The position numbers and the translations under genes were made by a program. The notes beneath the pieces were generated by a model that saw only the letters and a program-made list of their open reading frames with translations, was not told where the DNA came from and made no database searches. Below, piece by piece: positions 37,201 through 51,000 of a DNA stretch of 64,000 nucleotides (its first letter is position 1; every line of letters begins with the position of its first letter). The stretch is from Opisthocomus hoazin (Eukaryota > Chordata > Aves > Opisthocomiformes > Opisthocomidae), in assembly GCF_030867145.1 (NCBI RefSeq), contig NC_134427.1, forward strand, positions 16,515,001-16,579,000. The letters are read 5' to 3'.

Positions 37201-40200
37201 CAAGCAGCATGTTTCAATTTCCCTCTGGGGCAACCACAACCTTCGCTGAGCACCAGGACACATGGCCAAGGCAGAGCACCTTTGACAGCGGTTTTCACAA
37301 AGTCACACCCAAATCTTTGTCCTGCAGAAAAAAAAACCCAACAATGTCAAATTTGCTCACCCCAGCTCTGCAGCAATCCTCCTCGGAGCAGCTGCTGCTG
37401 TTATGGTCCGTTGTGAGAGCAGAGATGCCACCACCCATCAGCATGTGTGACTCCACTGGTAGTTCAAAAGGAGGGGACAGACAGATAGAAAGGAATGAGA
37501 CCATATTAGACCCGTCTGAAGTACAAATCATTTTCCATTTCCTCTTAATTCTCAGAATCATTTTACTCCATCTTGGACAAAAAGCAGCTAAGAAATAGCA
37601 CTTAGACCTCAGCCTAGACCTCAGAGCAGCAGTAATTAAGAGGGTGAAAAGCAATAGTTTTCTTGAGTAGTTCTCTCTTTCTCCTGTACACACATCATGC
37701 ACAGCACATTGATTCATATCAACAATTAAGTACTCCTTACATAGCTGATAGTCAAAAGTACCTGAAATGCCCAAAGCAGTCTGGCCATTCCCCACCTCCA
37801 GTGGCAAAACAGGGTTGGAAGAGAAGAATAAAAAAAAAAAATACCAACACCTTCTGAAATATATTTCCACAAGTTTATAGAAAACCAGCCCCAGAAACAA
37901 GCGTCAGAGATGGCAGCCACCACACGCAGGCACGCTGCCCCCGACCAACACGCTCGTCCTGGCTCCCGTGATGCCTGACACAAGGCAGTTCATGTTTCTA
38001 GAGCGAGCCAGGTAATGCTCCCCACCCAAACCCACAGTGTTTACATCAGGGCACCAGAGAACAAACGGACACTGTGCCACCCGCCATCTCCTCCAGACAC
38101 CCCTGAGCATGGGGGCCTCGGGCCGGGCATTGCCGCACCGCCCAGCTGCAGCGGGGGACAGAAAATTGGAAGGTTTTCAACATGACAAGGTTTGCCTTTC
38201 TGTCTTCCCCCACCACAGACACTCCAGAAGGTGATGTTTCCCTCAGATAATTTGCCTGGGATGATTCCATGCAAGACAGCTGTTTCCAGGAAAAAGTCCA
38301 GCCAGCCAGCCAAGCCAGCTGAAAGTGCTGCCAGCATCAGCTAAACCGCGGCTCTAGCAGCAAACCGTTCCACCGGGCGAGGAAATCTTCCACTTCACTT
38401 GTGAACTTGTACTCCCAGCACTAAAGAAGCCGGTTAGCTGAGCAATCCCTGCTGTGCAGCTAGTCAGCAGCTGAGCAGGTAAGAATCTGTCCCTGTAAAT
38501 ACAGACAGATTTAAGTACGTGTTTAACAGCATTTCTGAACCAAGACTCTAATGCATTTAAAGGGAAAAAACAGCATTTTTTTATTTGTATTTTCCTGACA
38601 GAACCAGGTGCCTGAATAATGTTTTCCCAGTAGAAGGAAACGTAGAAGGCTTTTATTCTCCTAGGAAAACAGTCCACGGTCTTTCAGTGACACAGAAATC
38701 AGCCGAACAGAAGCTTTTATGTCAGGTTATTCTACAAGGAGCATTTCAGCTCTATTATCCAGAGAAGAACATCTGTACAATATTTGCCTGGCAGGAAAAA
38801 AGTCTCTACTGCATTTTCCCCAAAGAAAAATTTTTATAACCTTTTGCTGACAGGGAAGTAATAATTATCCACATAGCAGCATACCATTAGAGTTCCCTGG
38901 ACTAAGATTTATTTATTTATATGTATTTGCTGTGGGAGAAAAAAAACATGATGAACGAAGCACACTGGCAGGTTCCTTTTGCTAACAGAGCTACAGGGGA
39001 AGGAAAAAAAAAACAAACCCCAAGTCACAGGGCAAATAGAGCACCTAAAAGCACAAATCTCACAGCAAAGCAAGCAGCCGTAGGACAACAGAGACGCTGC
39101 CAGGGACTCAGCAGTCCCAAACAAGGATGTGTGCAACTGCAGCACCGAGGTGAACCCCTCACACCACAAAGTGCGACCCACTCCTAATGCATGTGGCTGC
39201 ATTGCCTCGAGTCTGACAGCGCTGTGTCTCCTTCGCCAGTCAGGATTCTTGGAGGAGTGCGCGAAGGCTGGAGGAGAGGAAAAACAAGAGAGAGAATTGC
39301 AAAGTTCTTTTCCAAGCTCTACTGTGGCATTCTTCCCACTGATCTCCCTTTCAAGTGATCTTAAGCAGCTGACATGGTGCCAGAAATTATATATGAAACA
39401 CAGTTTAACATACTCATTAGTCTGAAAACAGGAGAACGTCACAACTAATCGCAAGGCTGCCACTGTGGCGAGATGAAAGCAAACACTGTTTTTTTCTTAA
39501 AATTTTTTTTTTTCTGTTTCGTTGTCTAGTTACTGTCATACAAGTCTCACCATGTGAATCAAGACCTCTAATCCCATAGCTCTTTTATAAAAAGACAGTG
39601 TTCCACTGTTGAAGGTTCCTCTTGGATGAACATCACTCTTCATTTGTTCAGCTTCCCCATGGATGTCTGTTTCTCCTGGCCTTTGTCAGCTCTGTCAGAT
39701 CTGCTCATTGGTCTGGGGCTGGGTGGGTGGAAGAATAATTTACATCATTCTGGTGTCTTCATGGGCTTCACACAAAATTATTAAAACCAACTACTTTCAA
39801 GCCACCTAGTAGAGAAGCCACCACGGTAACTTCTCTCCATGTACGCAGAGTTGACAGACATTGTATTCCTGCCTGTGCAAAGTTCTGCCTTGTCTGTGCT
39901 TTCATTCTCAGCGCCCAGAGAGATTATTCACTAACTGTGTTGGTGTGATGAAAGTGATCACTATCCCTCTGGTTTTGGGACTGGGGAGCAAAGCATGACA
40001 TGTGCAACTCCAGGGCTACCGCCCCAGTAACCAGCCAAGCAAGCAAGCCCACGTCAGGGTTACAGCTCATGATTTATCCAAGGCCACAGCAAATCTACAG
40101 GTACTTCTGTGCTGATCTTGGCACCCAGCTCCTTTCAGAAGCTGAAAGAAAGAGATTCGCAGAGTGCTGGATATCATGGAGACACAGGTAGATCCTCACC

Positions 40201-43200
40201 GAGGTCAAGTTTCAACATCTTGGTAGTGTCCCTTGGTTTAGGTTCTCCTTCAAGTTCGCAGCTGGAACAGGCAAGAGATGATTTTCAGTTTACGTTTGAA
40301 GAACCAGTCAGATATTGGACACAAAATAGCCAATAACACAAAAGCCTTGGGTCAGCGACATACCACAACCCTGTCCTATGAGTGCTCTGATTACCAGGCT
40401 TTAGGTGTGCCACCTCGTTTTCCTGGGTCAAGTGACTCCAGAATTCTTCTGCACAGCACTCCAGCTTGGGGCTGTGCCAGCTCCTTCCTGGATGCCTGGA
40501 GGCCACGGGGCCTCCTTCTGATGAAGTAGGAGATGTAGGTTTGTTGCTGCAAAGGAAGGAAGGGAGATGGAAGCTGAGTTTCTTCTCATCTCATCTCTGC
40601 CCCTAGGCTAGGTAGAAGGTGACATTTCCCAGCCTGTGAGGCACACTGTGGCAGCCAGGCACTACAAAGTGCAAACGCAGGTGCCCACATACTAATGCAA
40701 ATAATTAATTCACTGAAGCAAAACATAGGCTAAGAAAAGGACAAAAGAGATTTGTCCAGTTCTCCTCGAAGACACAGGCAAGGACAGCTAAGTGCTGAGG
40801 CACTAGCCTTGTCTGTGGTGGAAGGTCAGGCTCCTGATGTCCTTGCTGTTACGCAGTCCTGAGCCCCCATCCTGGCATCTTTACTGAGCACTGCCTTACC
40901 CAAGACAACACCACCTGATGGGAGTATCACCTAAATAAGGACTGTAGAACTGGGCTCAAAATTTCCATAAGAACACGATCATAACACTTGGCAGAATAAT
41001 GTCTCACGGCTCCACTCGATTATTTATATCTTTGATTCCTGCTAACAGTCTTGTCAAATGAGTGTAGATTTATTATTTTAATTATCTCAAGCTTGTAGAG
41101 ATTTAAACATCTGTTATAGGTGTTCAATAAGTATTAGAACAGCAATCAATTTTTTCTTAAACAGGGGAGTGATTCATGATGTTCTTTGAATAGATAAACT
41201 CACCACAGTCAATACCAGAAAGATACTTTGAAAGAAAGCAGGAGGCTCTTTTAATTAGCTTCTAATTAATTCTATTTAGGAAGTCTAGATGAAACATAAC
41301 ATTTAGGAACACTAAAAGTCATTTAATTACAGGATTTGGTGTGTTCTCCTCAGATCTTTCATTGCCAAAGCAGCAGTGTTTTCTGTTCTGTTTCCCAGCA
41401 GGACAGTGTTTATGGATTATCTATACAACTCGTGTTGAACATCCTCTGTCCCACACGGCTTTCCTGCTTATGTAATAGATTTATCAGTTAGCAGTGATTG
41501 ACCATCGGAAGAATTCAGCCCAGAGTTTTGCTTGATGCAATTTGAATCCCCCTTGGGCATTACTTAACATCGGTACAAATCGGAAAGGAGGAGACTTCCA
41601 GGTTTGACTTGGCACAAAGGGCTCCATTAAAACAGCATGTCTTGTGGAGACCACAGATAGATCTTGGAGTATCAGCCTTTATGTGTAGCATCTATCCTGA
41701 GGTGAATAAACAAACAAATACTCATCTCTAGAGTCACAGATATCCCTATGCAAAGTTACAGGACTTCATTCTCCAAGTAACTTCTCCGAAGATGTGACAG
41801 TATAAAAGGGTGAAAGCAGTGGGCAATGGGAGCCCAGGACACGATGAGTGACTTGGTCCTACATTTCTCAACTACCAGTCCATTCATAATGGTAGAGCTG
41901 GTCTTGGATCAACACTTCCCAAGGACTTGTATAGACTGAGATTTCAGGTCCTTGGGCAGAGCTGCTAGCTCAGCTCTTGAGCCTTCGTGGACCATCAGCC
42001 CTAGTCAGGGAGCAAGACCCGCTAGTGCTCCAGAATCCCATGCCCCATGCTCAGGGTGTTAGCAGGAGCACTGCAGAGCTGGTGCTGAGAAGCCTAATGC
42101 TGGCCCTGAGGGAGGGGAGGGACTAGCAGACAGCACTTGCTTGAGTTGGGTGCTGAACAGGTTTCTCAGGCCCAGCCCAAAAGACAGCCAGGAGCTCACC
42201 AAACTCTCCAGAACAGAGCACCCCGCTCACTGTCACTGGGGGCAAAAGCCACTGAAGCCTGAGAGCTGTGACAAGCCACAGGAGGATGGGCAGACAGTGT
42301 GGCTCTGCCCGTCATGATACTCCACCTTTGTAGCCTTAACTCAGCCACCATCACCTGCAGCTTCTCAGCTTGGGGCAGCCCAGGTGTGTGCACCCCCACA
42401 GTGTCTTTTAATGTCTCCCCCACTCTCTCTCTCCCATTCCCAACTCTCCCACACAGCAACATTTCCATCCTGTTTGGACCTCATCTGTTCAAGATCTAGC
42501 CCAAAACAAAAAAAAGAAGGAAACTGAAGGCAGAGAAGACCACTGAGCCCCTGCTGCTACCTCCCAGCTCTGTCCTGTCATCCTTTAGTGTCACTTTAGT
42601 GTCACGCATATCTACAGATGCTACTGAGGACCGGTGTAGAGCTGACATGTCCCAAATGTGGTATGCAACAAGCCTTTAAGAGGGATCTCGCTGCACTGCA
42701 TGCTACCAGCATAGCACAGATACAGGTAAACAGAGGAATGTCCCTCTTCAAGTGTTTTGAGCCCCTGTCCTGGAAAGAAAAGGGAATAGGTCTTTGCAGG
42801 TAGCAAGGCTTCATTTCATGCAGAACAATAAAGTACCTCAATGATAAAAGATGCTTATTCATTCTTCCCCAGTCTGTCCTTGAAGAATTTTAAAGGATTA
42901 GAGAAGTGGAAGTTGAGCCAACTAAGAAGGTGCAGAATGCACTGAAGACTGCAAGGACATTAATGGTCCTTTGTATCAAGTTTTACAAGAGCAAGAGACC
43001 TGCCTCAATATGTGTGTGAGAGAGATATTCCTGCAATCTTCACAATAAAATCTTGACCTTGTGAAATGGTAGATGGGAAAATTCAGCTTTGATTTTAGGA
43101 GATGAAGGAATTTATTCTAATTGCCATAGCTTTCAAATCCACCAGACCAAAGAAACAAGTGGTTTAAAATCCCTAGGAAATAAACAGCTCTCTTATGCCA

Positions 43201-45000
43201 GCCCTTGATGTTGCCTACCTGCAAAAGAGAGCATCTCAGCACAGCAGTTTTACCTTTCCAGAGTCAAACCTGACTCCAGGCTCCAAAACATTTAAGCCCA
43301 TTATTAAATCTGTCAGCTCAGGAGCTAACACAAAGATTGTTATTACCTCGTTTATTGTGGGCAGTCTTAAATGAATTTTCAGGTGAGACTATATAGGAAG
43401 GAGCAGAAATTTGTAGATAAGCGTGCATCCTATGAAAAGGAGAAAATGAGACACGGAGCTGTTTACGGGAGAAATGGATGAATGGAGCATCGAAACTCAT
43501 CAAGTTAATGAGACAAAGCCAGATGTCTAAACAGAGAAGGTTTTTACTAGGATATCTGAAAGATGCAGTGAGCAAAAATAAACACCATGGATCTGATTGC
43601 TGCCCTCTAAAAGAAAAAAGACAGCTTTTAGCTCCAACTATCCCTGAAGGCAGTGATAGGAATATTGTTTTCTCCTGTACAACAGATTTTATCAGATCCC
43701 AAACCTCAAAATCCACCCCTCCCACAAATTGACACACAAAGCCAATATTTCTAGGAATGAGAACACAGATGCAAAAACAAAGGCCAACTACCAGTCTTAA
43801 TAAACTCACCATCAGTTCCAAGAAAGCCTTTGGCTATGTATCGAACGGATGAAAATTAATACATTGGATTTGTCAATTGGTAGAAATTTAATACTAGATG
43901 TAAAGCCCAAACCTGTTCATTGTACAGAGTTACTGATACAAGGCACGTGCCGGGTTCACATCCCACCACATCGGTGACATTCCCATGGGCTTCAGAGACT
44001 TTGGATGAAACCAGGTGTACTATAGTACTCCTGTGAGGAAAGTGAGGAAAAACCTTGCTTCCTGTCCGCCTTGCGATTCATCCCACAACTGTTGCCAGGC
44101 TCCATGTGTTTCTAGTACCAAACCTTGGTTATATTTTCCAGATAAACAAATTGCTAGAATTTGGTCCAGAAGAAAAAGTGTGGCTCTGAGGAAAAACGTA
44201 AAACAAAAGGCATGCTTTCAGTGCTAGAAGCATGAGATAGAGCCAAAGTTCCACTTCTTTCCACTTCCACTAGTTTTTCCTGATTATGTATGATGCTCTG
44301 GGCGCAGGAGCACAGAACCTTCATTTTTTAAAACCTCAGGGTGAGTTTGCAGGACCAGCAGTTTTGAAAAATATGACAAGACTGAGCAAATGTAACAGAG
44401 CTCATGGAAGAAAAAAAAAGGTGGAACACTGTGGGATCATTTTTCTACTGCCTTTTTTAAAAAGAACCTGCCCACAGTTATTTTCTTTCTTGATTTTTCT
44501 TCCAACTGAATCTAATTCTTCTAATTTAGGATCATTAAATCTAGTGAAAAAAAAGAATCCTAAACTACCAAAGGCAAGAAACAAACTTTATACTTAGCTG
44601 TACTGGTTACAGCAATTTCCATAGTAATTATGTTATGCGCATCATCTAATACCTTGTCTAAAGTGAATTCTCTACTTCATTTTAGTACCATCCTAGGAAT
44701 ATATATTTAAGAAATTGTAAGAAGGAAACAATTGCCTTGGGGAGTCACACTTGCTACTGTGCTCTAAATTCTACAACAATAATTCTAAGAAAGGAGATAT
44801 TCTTTTACGAGCAACATGATTAATTGAGAGCAGGAAACAAAATATGATTTTTTTTATTAGTCTCATCTCCTAAGAAGACCCAGGCACTGTTTGTGCCCTT
44901 TGTCCACCCACGTCCAGGAATTACTGAACTTGTTGACCAGCTCAATTTAAATTCAGCAAAAAGCGAGACATTCAAAAAGATATTAAGTTCCTACAAGTCT
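31206..45000. other. Long region without supported gene or transposon
   Basis: Open frames here, such as 37047-37598 (plus) and 37295-37900 (minus), overlap each other and lack protein-like pattern and splice sites. One small minus-strand exon-like segment (33163-33205, donor TTAG|GTAAGTAA) might be an upstream exon of gene 2. A short CCAG-type repeat lies near 38296-38320. Several very AT-rich stretches occur, for example around 41000-41340. I see no RNA gene. Confidence 0.4.
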
Positions 45001-48000
45001 GGCAAGAGCAAACATATATAGGAGATAGAGTTATACTAAGGTGCACAAAGGGAAAGCACCACAAGTTTTATTTCATAAGAGAAGATAATATAGTTGGGGG
45101 GCAAAAATCTTCCTGTTCCTATTCCTGTCCCCCGCAGATCTCTATTGCCTAATGTAATTCAGATGAGAAGTCAGTCAACCCTACACAAAAATTTGTTTGC
45201 TATATCAGTCTTGGCACCCAGTAAAGAATACAGAAAACACAGGTTAAAGATGGTTCATGGTCTCAAGCTTATAATCTAGGACAATGATTTACTTAAGACA
45301 GTGTCATGAACCTTTTTCTTTCCCTAGTAATGCATGGCCCGAATGCACATGGCTTCTGCCTTGCTTTGTGGTGTTGTGTTCTTGAATCACTGCTTTCAGT
45401 CAGCAAATCCAACTATCAATCACCATGCAGGATGTAAAGAAGCATCTTGGTGATTTCCATAGGAGCTGAGTTTACCTAGTGCCTCCCAGGGGCTCGTCTG
45501 TAGCACCTGCAGCGGGGCCTTCAGTGGAGAAAACTGTTCCTGCTCTGCCTAACGAATGAGGTATTGCATCAATGAAGTTGTGCTGAAATGCAGCCTAATA
45601 GTAATGAATTAAGTTTGTGATCTCTGACTGTTGTGTAGCACCTCTTAATTTCAGTGCATTTTCACAGATTTGTCAACAGTTTCTCCATTTCTGGGGAAAA
45701 AAAATCCTCAAATAAAGTAAAAAAAATTGTAGCTTCATGAGGAAACAAGGCTACTTAAAGGGCACAAAGAGCTAAGGTCCTCCCTCTCTACACACTGCTG
45801 AGAAATATTTTACTATGTTCTTGAAACACACATTGATGCATTACACATGCAGCTGCCTGACATTTTAAATTATTAGCAGAAAGGACTTGCGGTGACATAA
45901 GGCTGCATTTTTGACAGATTTCCAGATCTCCCTGTGACATTAAAAGGTATTGGAGCTGCATAAGGAATGCAAGGGAGCACTGGATTTGTCTTCAGGATCT
46001 CAAGTCACATTATACACAACCAAGTCTGAGACTGAGTCCATGCCATGGGCTTAGACTTACCGTAATGTGATAAAAGCATCACTGGACTGTTTGTGCTGAT
46101 CACTTATCTATTTTACCAAGTCCCTTTTGTCTTCAATCTCTGTTATCTGAGAGAGAAGAGAAACATGCCTCTAAAGACTGGTGGGAAAGAATCACAGCTG
46201 TGAACCACAAGTGAGAAACATTTCCACTGTGCACACCATGTACCCATGCAGCAGTTGTTCCATGTTTCTGCCTTTTGCTAAGAAAAACAGAAAACAGATC
46301 CGCATCCAAGATGCTTGTTTGAAGCGTTGGACGCCCAACCTGAAGTCCCTCATGGCAGGGACTCAGACCTGAACCTGCCACCTCCTGGTCAAGCGCCACA
46401 GGTTCACTGCCTGCCTAGAGATGGACTTAGCTCTCTTCCAGAATCATGCTGTGGTCCTGAATAATCTTCCCTACCAAGTGCCTTAAGAGATCGTAAGACC
46501 TACACATTCATCCAAAGCAGATGACCAGATCCAGAATGTGGTGTCTGACTACATCCTGCATTCCCAAACTCCTTCCACTGGAAGCAGGGATGGGACTGAC
46601 TGCTTTGCTGTGACCCCTCAGAATATAACAGAGCTTGACTCATCCCCAAATCATAATGACTCCAGGGTGGCATTTCTTCAGCATCAGATATCATTACTGA
46701 ACCTAAGAAAACTTCCAGTAAGAAGCAAAGCCCCATTGTGTCAGGTGCTGTTCAAACACAGGGGACAGCATCTGCAGAGGAAAGTCAACAATCTCAGCAG
46801 ATGAAGCAGACAAGAGCCACGAGGAGAAATCACAGCGTAAGGGTGAGTAACATCCTTAGGGTTGCAATAGCGAAGCTGGATACAGAACCCAGGTGTCCTG
46901 GCTGCCAGCCCTGTGCTTACAGCACCACATCACTATGCCAGGCACACAAATGCTGCAGTTTTAAGCCTATCAGTCTTCATGTCAGGTGTTACCTCAACTA
47001 CTGTGAAGTAAAGCTGTCACGGTAACTTCTCCCAGATTTCTCTACTTTTTTTGGCTTTGCCAGTCTTGTTAGAAACCAGTCCACAAACACTGGTGCATTG
47101 GGACCTTTCTGTTTGCTCCTTCTCTCAGAGCTTTTGCCTCCTCTTGTTTTACTGTATATAAACAAACCTCATCCAATTACAGGTGAACATAAAACCACAC
47201 ACACATAGCAGTTTTGGAGGGTGTTACACCTCCCCCACCACTCTCAGCCTTGGGCTATCCATCAAGGATCACACTAGACTGTTTCACACTCAGATAATTT
47301 AATTTGGTTCAAAACAGGCCTCACAGCAAAGTATGGCTTAGGACAACCAGTCAGCACACTGTTGTCAGGAAGTTTACCCTAAGTAACTTCTACTTCCAGG
47401 CTGCTTCCAAAAGTCTCTCTCGACTCTGACAGCCAGCTGCGCATAAGAGGAAACCAGCATACAGAGAACACGGCTGAAATCAGAGAGGGAGGTTAAGAGG
47501 AAAAACAGCAGGAGAAAAAGATCACAGTTTAACATCCTAGTCTTCAAAGGCACTGCTGAGGAGATCTATAAATGCTCTTAGATGCTTTCTGAGAGAATAG
47601 GTCACTGGGAGGTTAGGGAGAGGAAGAAAACCTGATGAAAGATCAGCAAAATGAAAGGGGGCTGGAATTTCATGGAAGAAAGGAGCTCTGACTTTGATGG
47701 AGCTGCCCAGACAGACACTACCAGCCATCAGAACATTTCTTCTTCCCTGTGGAGAATGAGCAGATTTGTAAAATCTCCACAGTCTTCAAAAACTGTCTCA
47801 CAATAAGGCACAACAATATCTGCTGCACAGCCAAGAAAGCAAGAGTTGAGGTTGCCACAGTAACCTCCTCCTGAGATGTTACGGTAGGGATTTTTCACAG
47901 GAGCTTGAAAGAGGAAGGGGCCCAAATCACACAGATAAAAAGCAACAGTGACCGAGTGCCTCACACCTCCCAGCTCTCCTTGAGGGAGGAATCCAACTAG

Positions 48001-51000
48001 CCATCCATAATAGGTCCACCTGGCCTTAGTCTATGAAGAGCCCCAGCCAGCTATGTCTTGGCCTGAATCCTGCAAGGACTCTCCCAGTGGAGGCAGCAGC
48101 TGAGGGTCGTCTGAAATCTGCATGCTTTTTTCTTCTGCTCCAGACTTTACAAGCATGGACTGCAAAATTATAGACCTTCAAAAAATGGACACAGCCAAAA
48201 ATCTCAAGTGGGGGTATGGCACAGGGCCACCACTGAAGGAGGCCTGTAATTCTTCAATACTTTAGGGTCTCTAGAAAGACCATTGATTATCTTATGACCT
48301 GACACAAGACTCACCAAAGGCTCAGCTTCTTTCTCTCTTCACTGGCTACTGTATGGCTGACCCTTTAAGCAGGATCTTAATGAACTACAGAAACTCATTC
48401 CATCCCTCTTCCTCTAGAAATTCACTATACAATAAAACAAGTAGAAATGCAATTCAATTAACTCTTTTTCCAACCCTACTATTGCTTCTTTCTGACTCGT
48501 TTCTCAGTCCTTTTTATTTTAACTAAGCATTTCTGATGCAGAAAGGCCGAGAGGGATTGTGACGGAAATGTGCTCAGGTGACAGGCAAGCTCTCTGAGAC
48601 TCTTCTGCACTCCACTAGAAGGCAAACATGCAATGCAGACACCTACAGGCGCCACATATTCCCAGGCTGAGACTTGTGGAGTAGAAACTCCCTCCCCGCT
48701 GGCCCTGTGGAGGCGAGATGCCACAGGGACTGCTTACACTGACTTTGCCCCTCTTGAATTCTCCTAACCAGAGGAGACCTCTAACTGGCCAAGCCAAGCC
48801 CTAACACCTGAGCCCTACAGAAGAGCAAACAGCTGAAGGCTTAACCTGGCACATAATATTTCATGACATTAATTTTTCCCTCACTCCCGGGTGTCAATCT
48901 GCAGGCAGCAGCTCAGGCAAGAAGTAAAGGGTTTATTTCATCTGTACTCCATAGTCCCTGAAGGCCTTGTTTCTTACTGCCTCGTGGGCCCCCAGGGACC
49001 TCCCACCATCACACTACACTTCGTACATGGGCAAGAGGGACATAAGACTCCAGAAAGGGTGGGAACAAGATGCAAGATCAGGACTTAAGCAGTGACAATA
49101 CAAGCTCAGGGAGGTGAATGTGCCAGTGCAAAGAACATTTGCTTTACTCCAAGGCTGCAGTTCAGTACCTTCACGACAGCACTGCATTAAGTTATTGTGG
49201 CTAATATTAAAGCGAATTCAAATACAATTTTTTCTGACACAATACTATTACCATACTTCATTACACAAAGGCCCAACTGTAGGTCCTCTAGATCTCTCCA
49301 TAGTCAAAAGGTCTGGATACAAATGAGGGCTTATGGTAAAGTCCCACACATTTACACAAGCACCATCATTTGAAGAAGTGATTCTGTTTTGATATTCTAA
49401 CAAATGTTCTTCCCCTGAAGTGCAGGAAAGACACATGGTGAGGAACTTGTACAGAGCATATGGTGCTGAAATAGCAAGCTGATAAGCCTTTAACAGCTTT
49501 TGACAGTGGTAAAAGATCAATTATTGCACCATAAATATTAAAAAGTTCCTCCAGCCTTTCACTGGAATGAATGTATATTTAAACATCAGTGTTTTCCTTT
49601 AATAGCAGCCAATTTGTCTCAGAATCTGAAAGTTATGCAGCCCCACAAAGTTAAATTAAATGCTCGATTGCTGTACGTTTACATTTCCAGCTGCTAAAGA
49701 ACAGGCCTAGCGTTTGTGCGCAAACTCCTGAAGCCACTGAAGCTGCAGGCAACCTGAAAATGGCCCTCGATCCTTTGTTAAAACTAAAGGGTAAAATGGA
49801 ACTGCCATTGCTTTCCTTTCCCTTCTCTGTGATTACAGCAAAAATAACAAAAGATGCCCCTGGAAAGTATTAGGCAAGAGGGGCTGGTCTCCCAGACTGA
49901 CTACTGTGCCAGTTGAGATGCACACGTGCAATGGGTTTTATTCACTGAATTTCTTGACCCGTGAGATTTCTGCCTCAGTTTAATAAACAAATGTGTATAT
50001 ACATATGTGTGTCTATGCGTATACAGACTCACACTCTTACTAGCCATGATTTTAATCACGAAGCAGATTGGCAGCCCACTTTCAACAGTTCTCTGTGGAA
50101 AGTCACTGAGGTTAAACAATGATGATAAAGGCTTGCTACTAAAATTAATACTATACACGGCATTTTTATGGTGATTTGACGGCAGAACCACATGTGATGA
50201 CCTTGGGGGTCAGTTCAAAGCAGCACTAAATAGAAATTGACGCTGAGCTGCACATCTTGGGTTTGGATCCAGAACTATACTGTCCTATTATGGTTCTGAA
50301 ATTATTCAGATGGATCCACTGTTATTACCTCAGGGCAACACACTCCAGTAGCACATCAGCTTCTTGCTCTGGAAAGCTTCTCATCTAAGGGAAGGTATCT
50401 TAGCATGCTTCAGGCTTTAAAAATGTGCCTGTCTGCTGACTGCTGTAGGTAGGGATGTTAAAAACTGTATGCATTATTTATACCAATGGAATCATACAGT
50501 GATAGGAGTGAAGGTCAAGGCTCTTCTGTGCACCAGTGGACAGACACTCACTTGCTATGTGAACAGACAAAACCAACAGAGAAAGGGAAAAGGATAAAAA
50601 GGGTAATGAATTCATAAGTCCCAGCACAGCACTGCTGAAAGGCAGAGTGGAATTTCCTTGCTCCCAGGCCAGTGCACCACCTGCCAGGCCAAATCACTGC
50701 TCTGCTTCTCCCACTTTTCAACACCTGCCCATATTTGACTCTATATGATCTGGATTCCAAGCATGCCCTGAGGGCATGGCCAGCCCTACACACAGCAAAA
50801 CACCTCATGCACAGGTATGGTTTTCAGTGGAACATTTCTGTCCACATTAGTGCTCTATACATGACCACAGAAGTGCTATAGTTTAATTAAAGCCAAGCAG
50901 GCCAATTACCAATATTGTATTAAGACTAAAGAAAAAAAGTTTAGGTCAAATCTAGCATAGAATGGTGTGAAATTGCACCTCCAAATATAAAATGCCACAT

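Noticed and set aside
37295-37900. 201-codon minus-strand frame, with a 183-codon plus-strand frame overlapping it
   Set aside because: Mixed composition with poly-F from an A run, no splice sites in place, and two long overlapping frames on opposite strands suggest chance.
43318-43821. 167-codon minus-strand frame with a hydrophobic start
   Set aside because: No recognisable domain. It could be chance, and an overlapping plus-strand frame of 84 codons is equally open.
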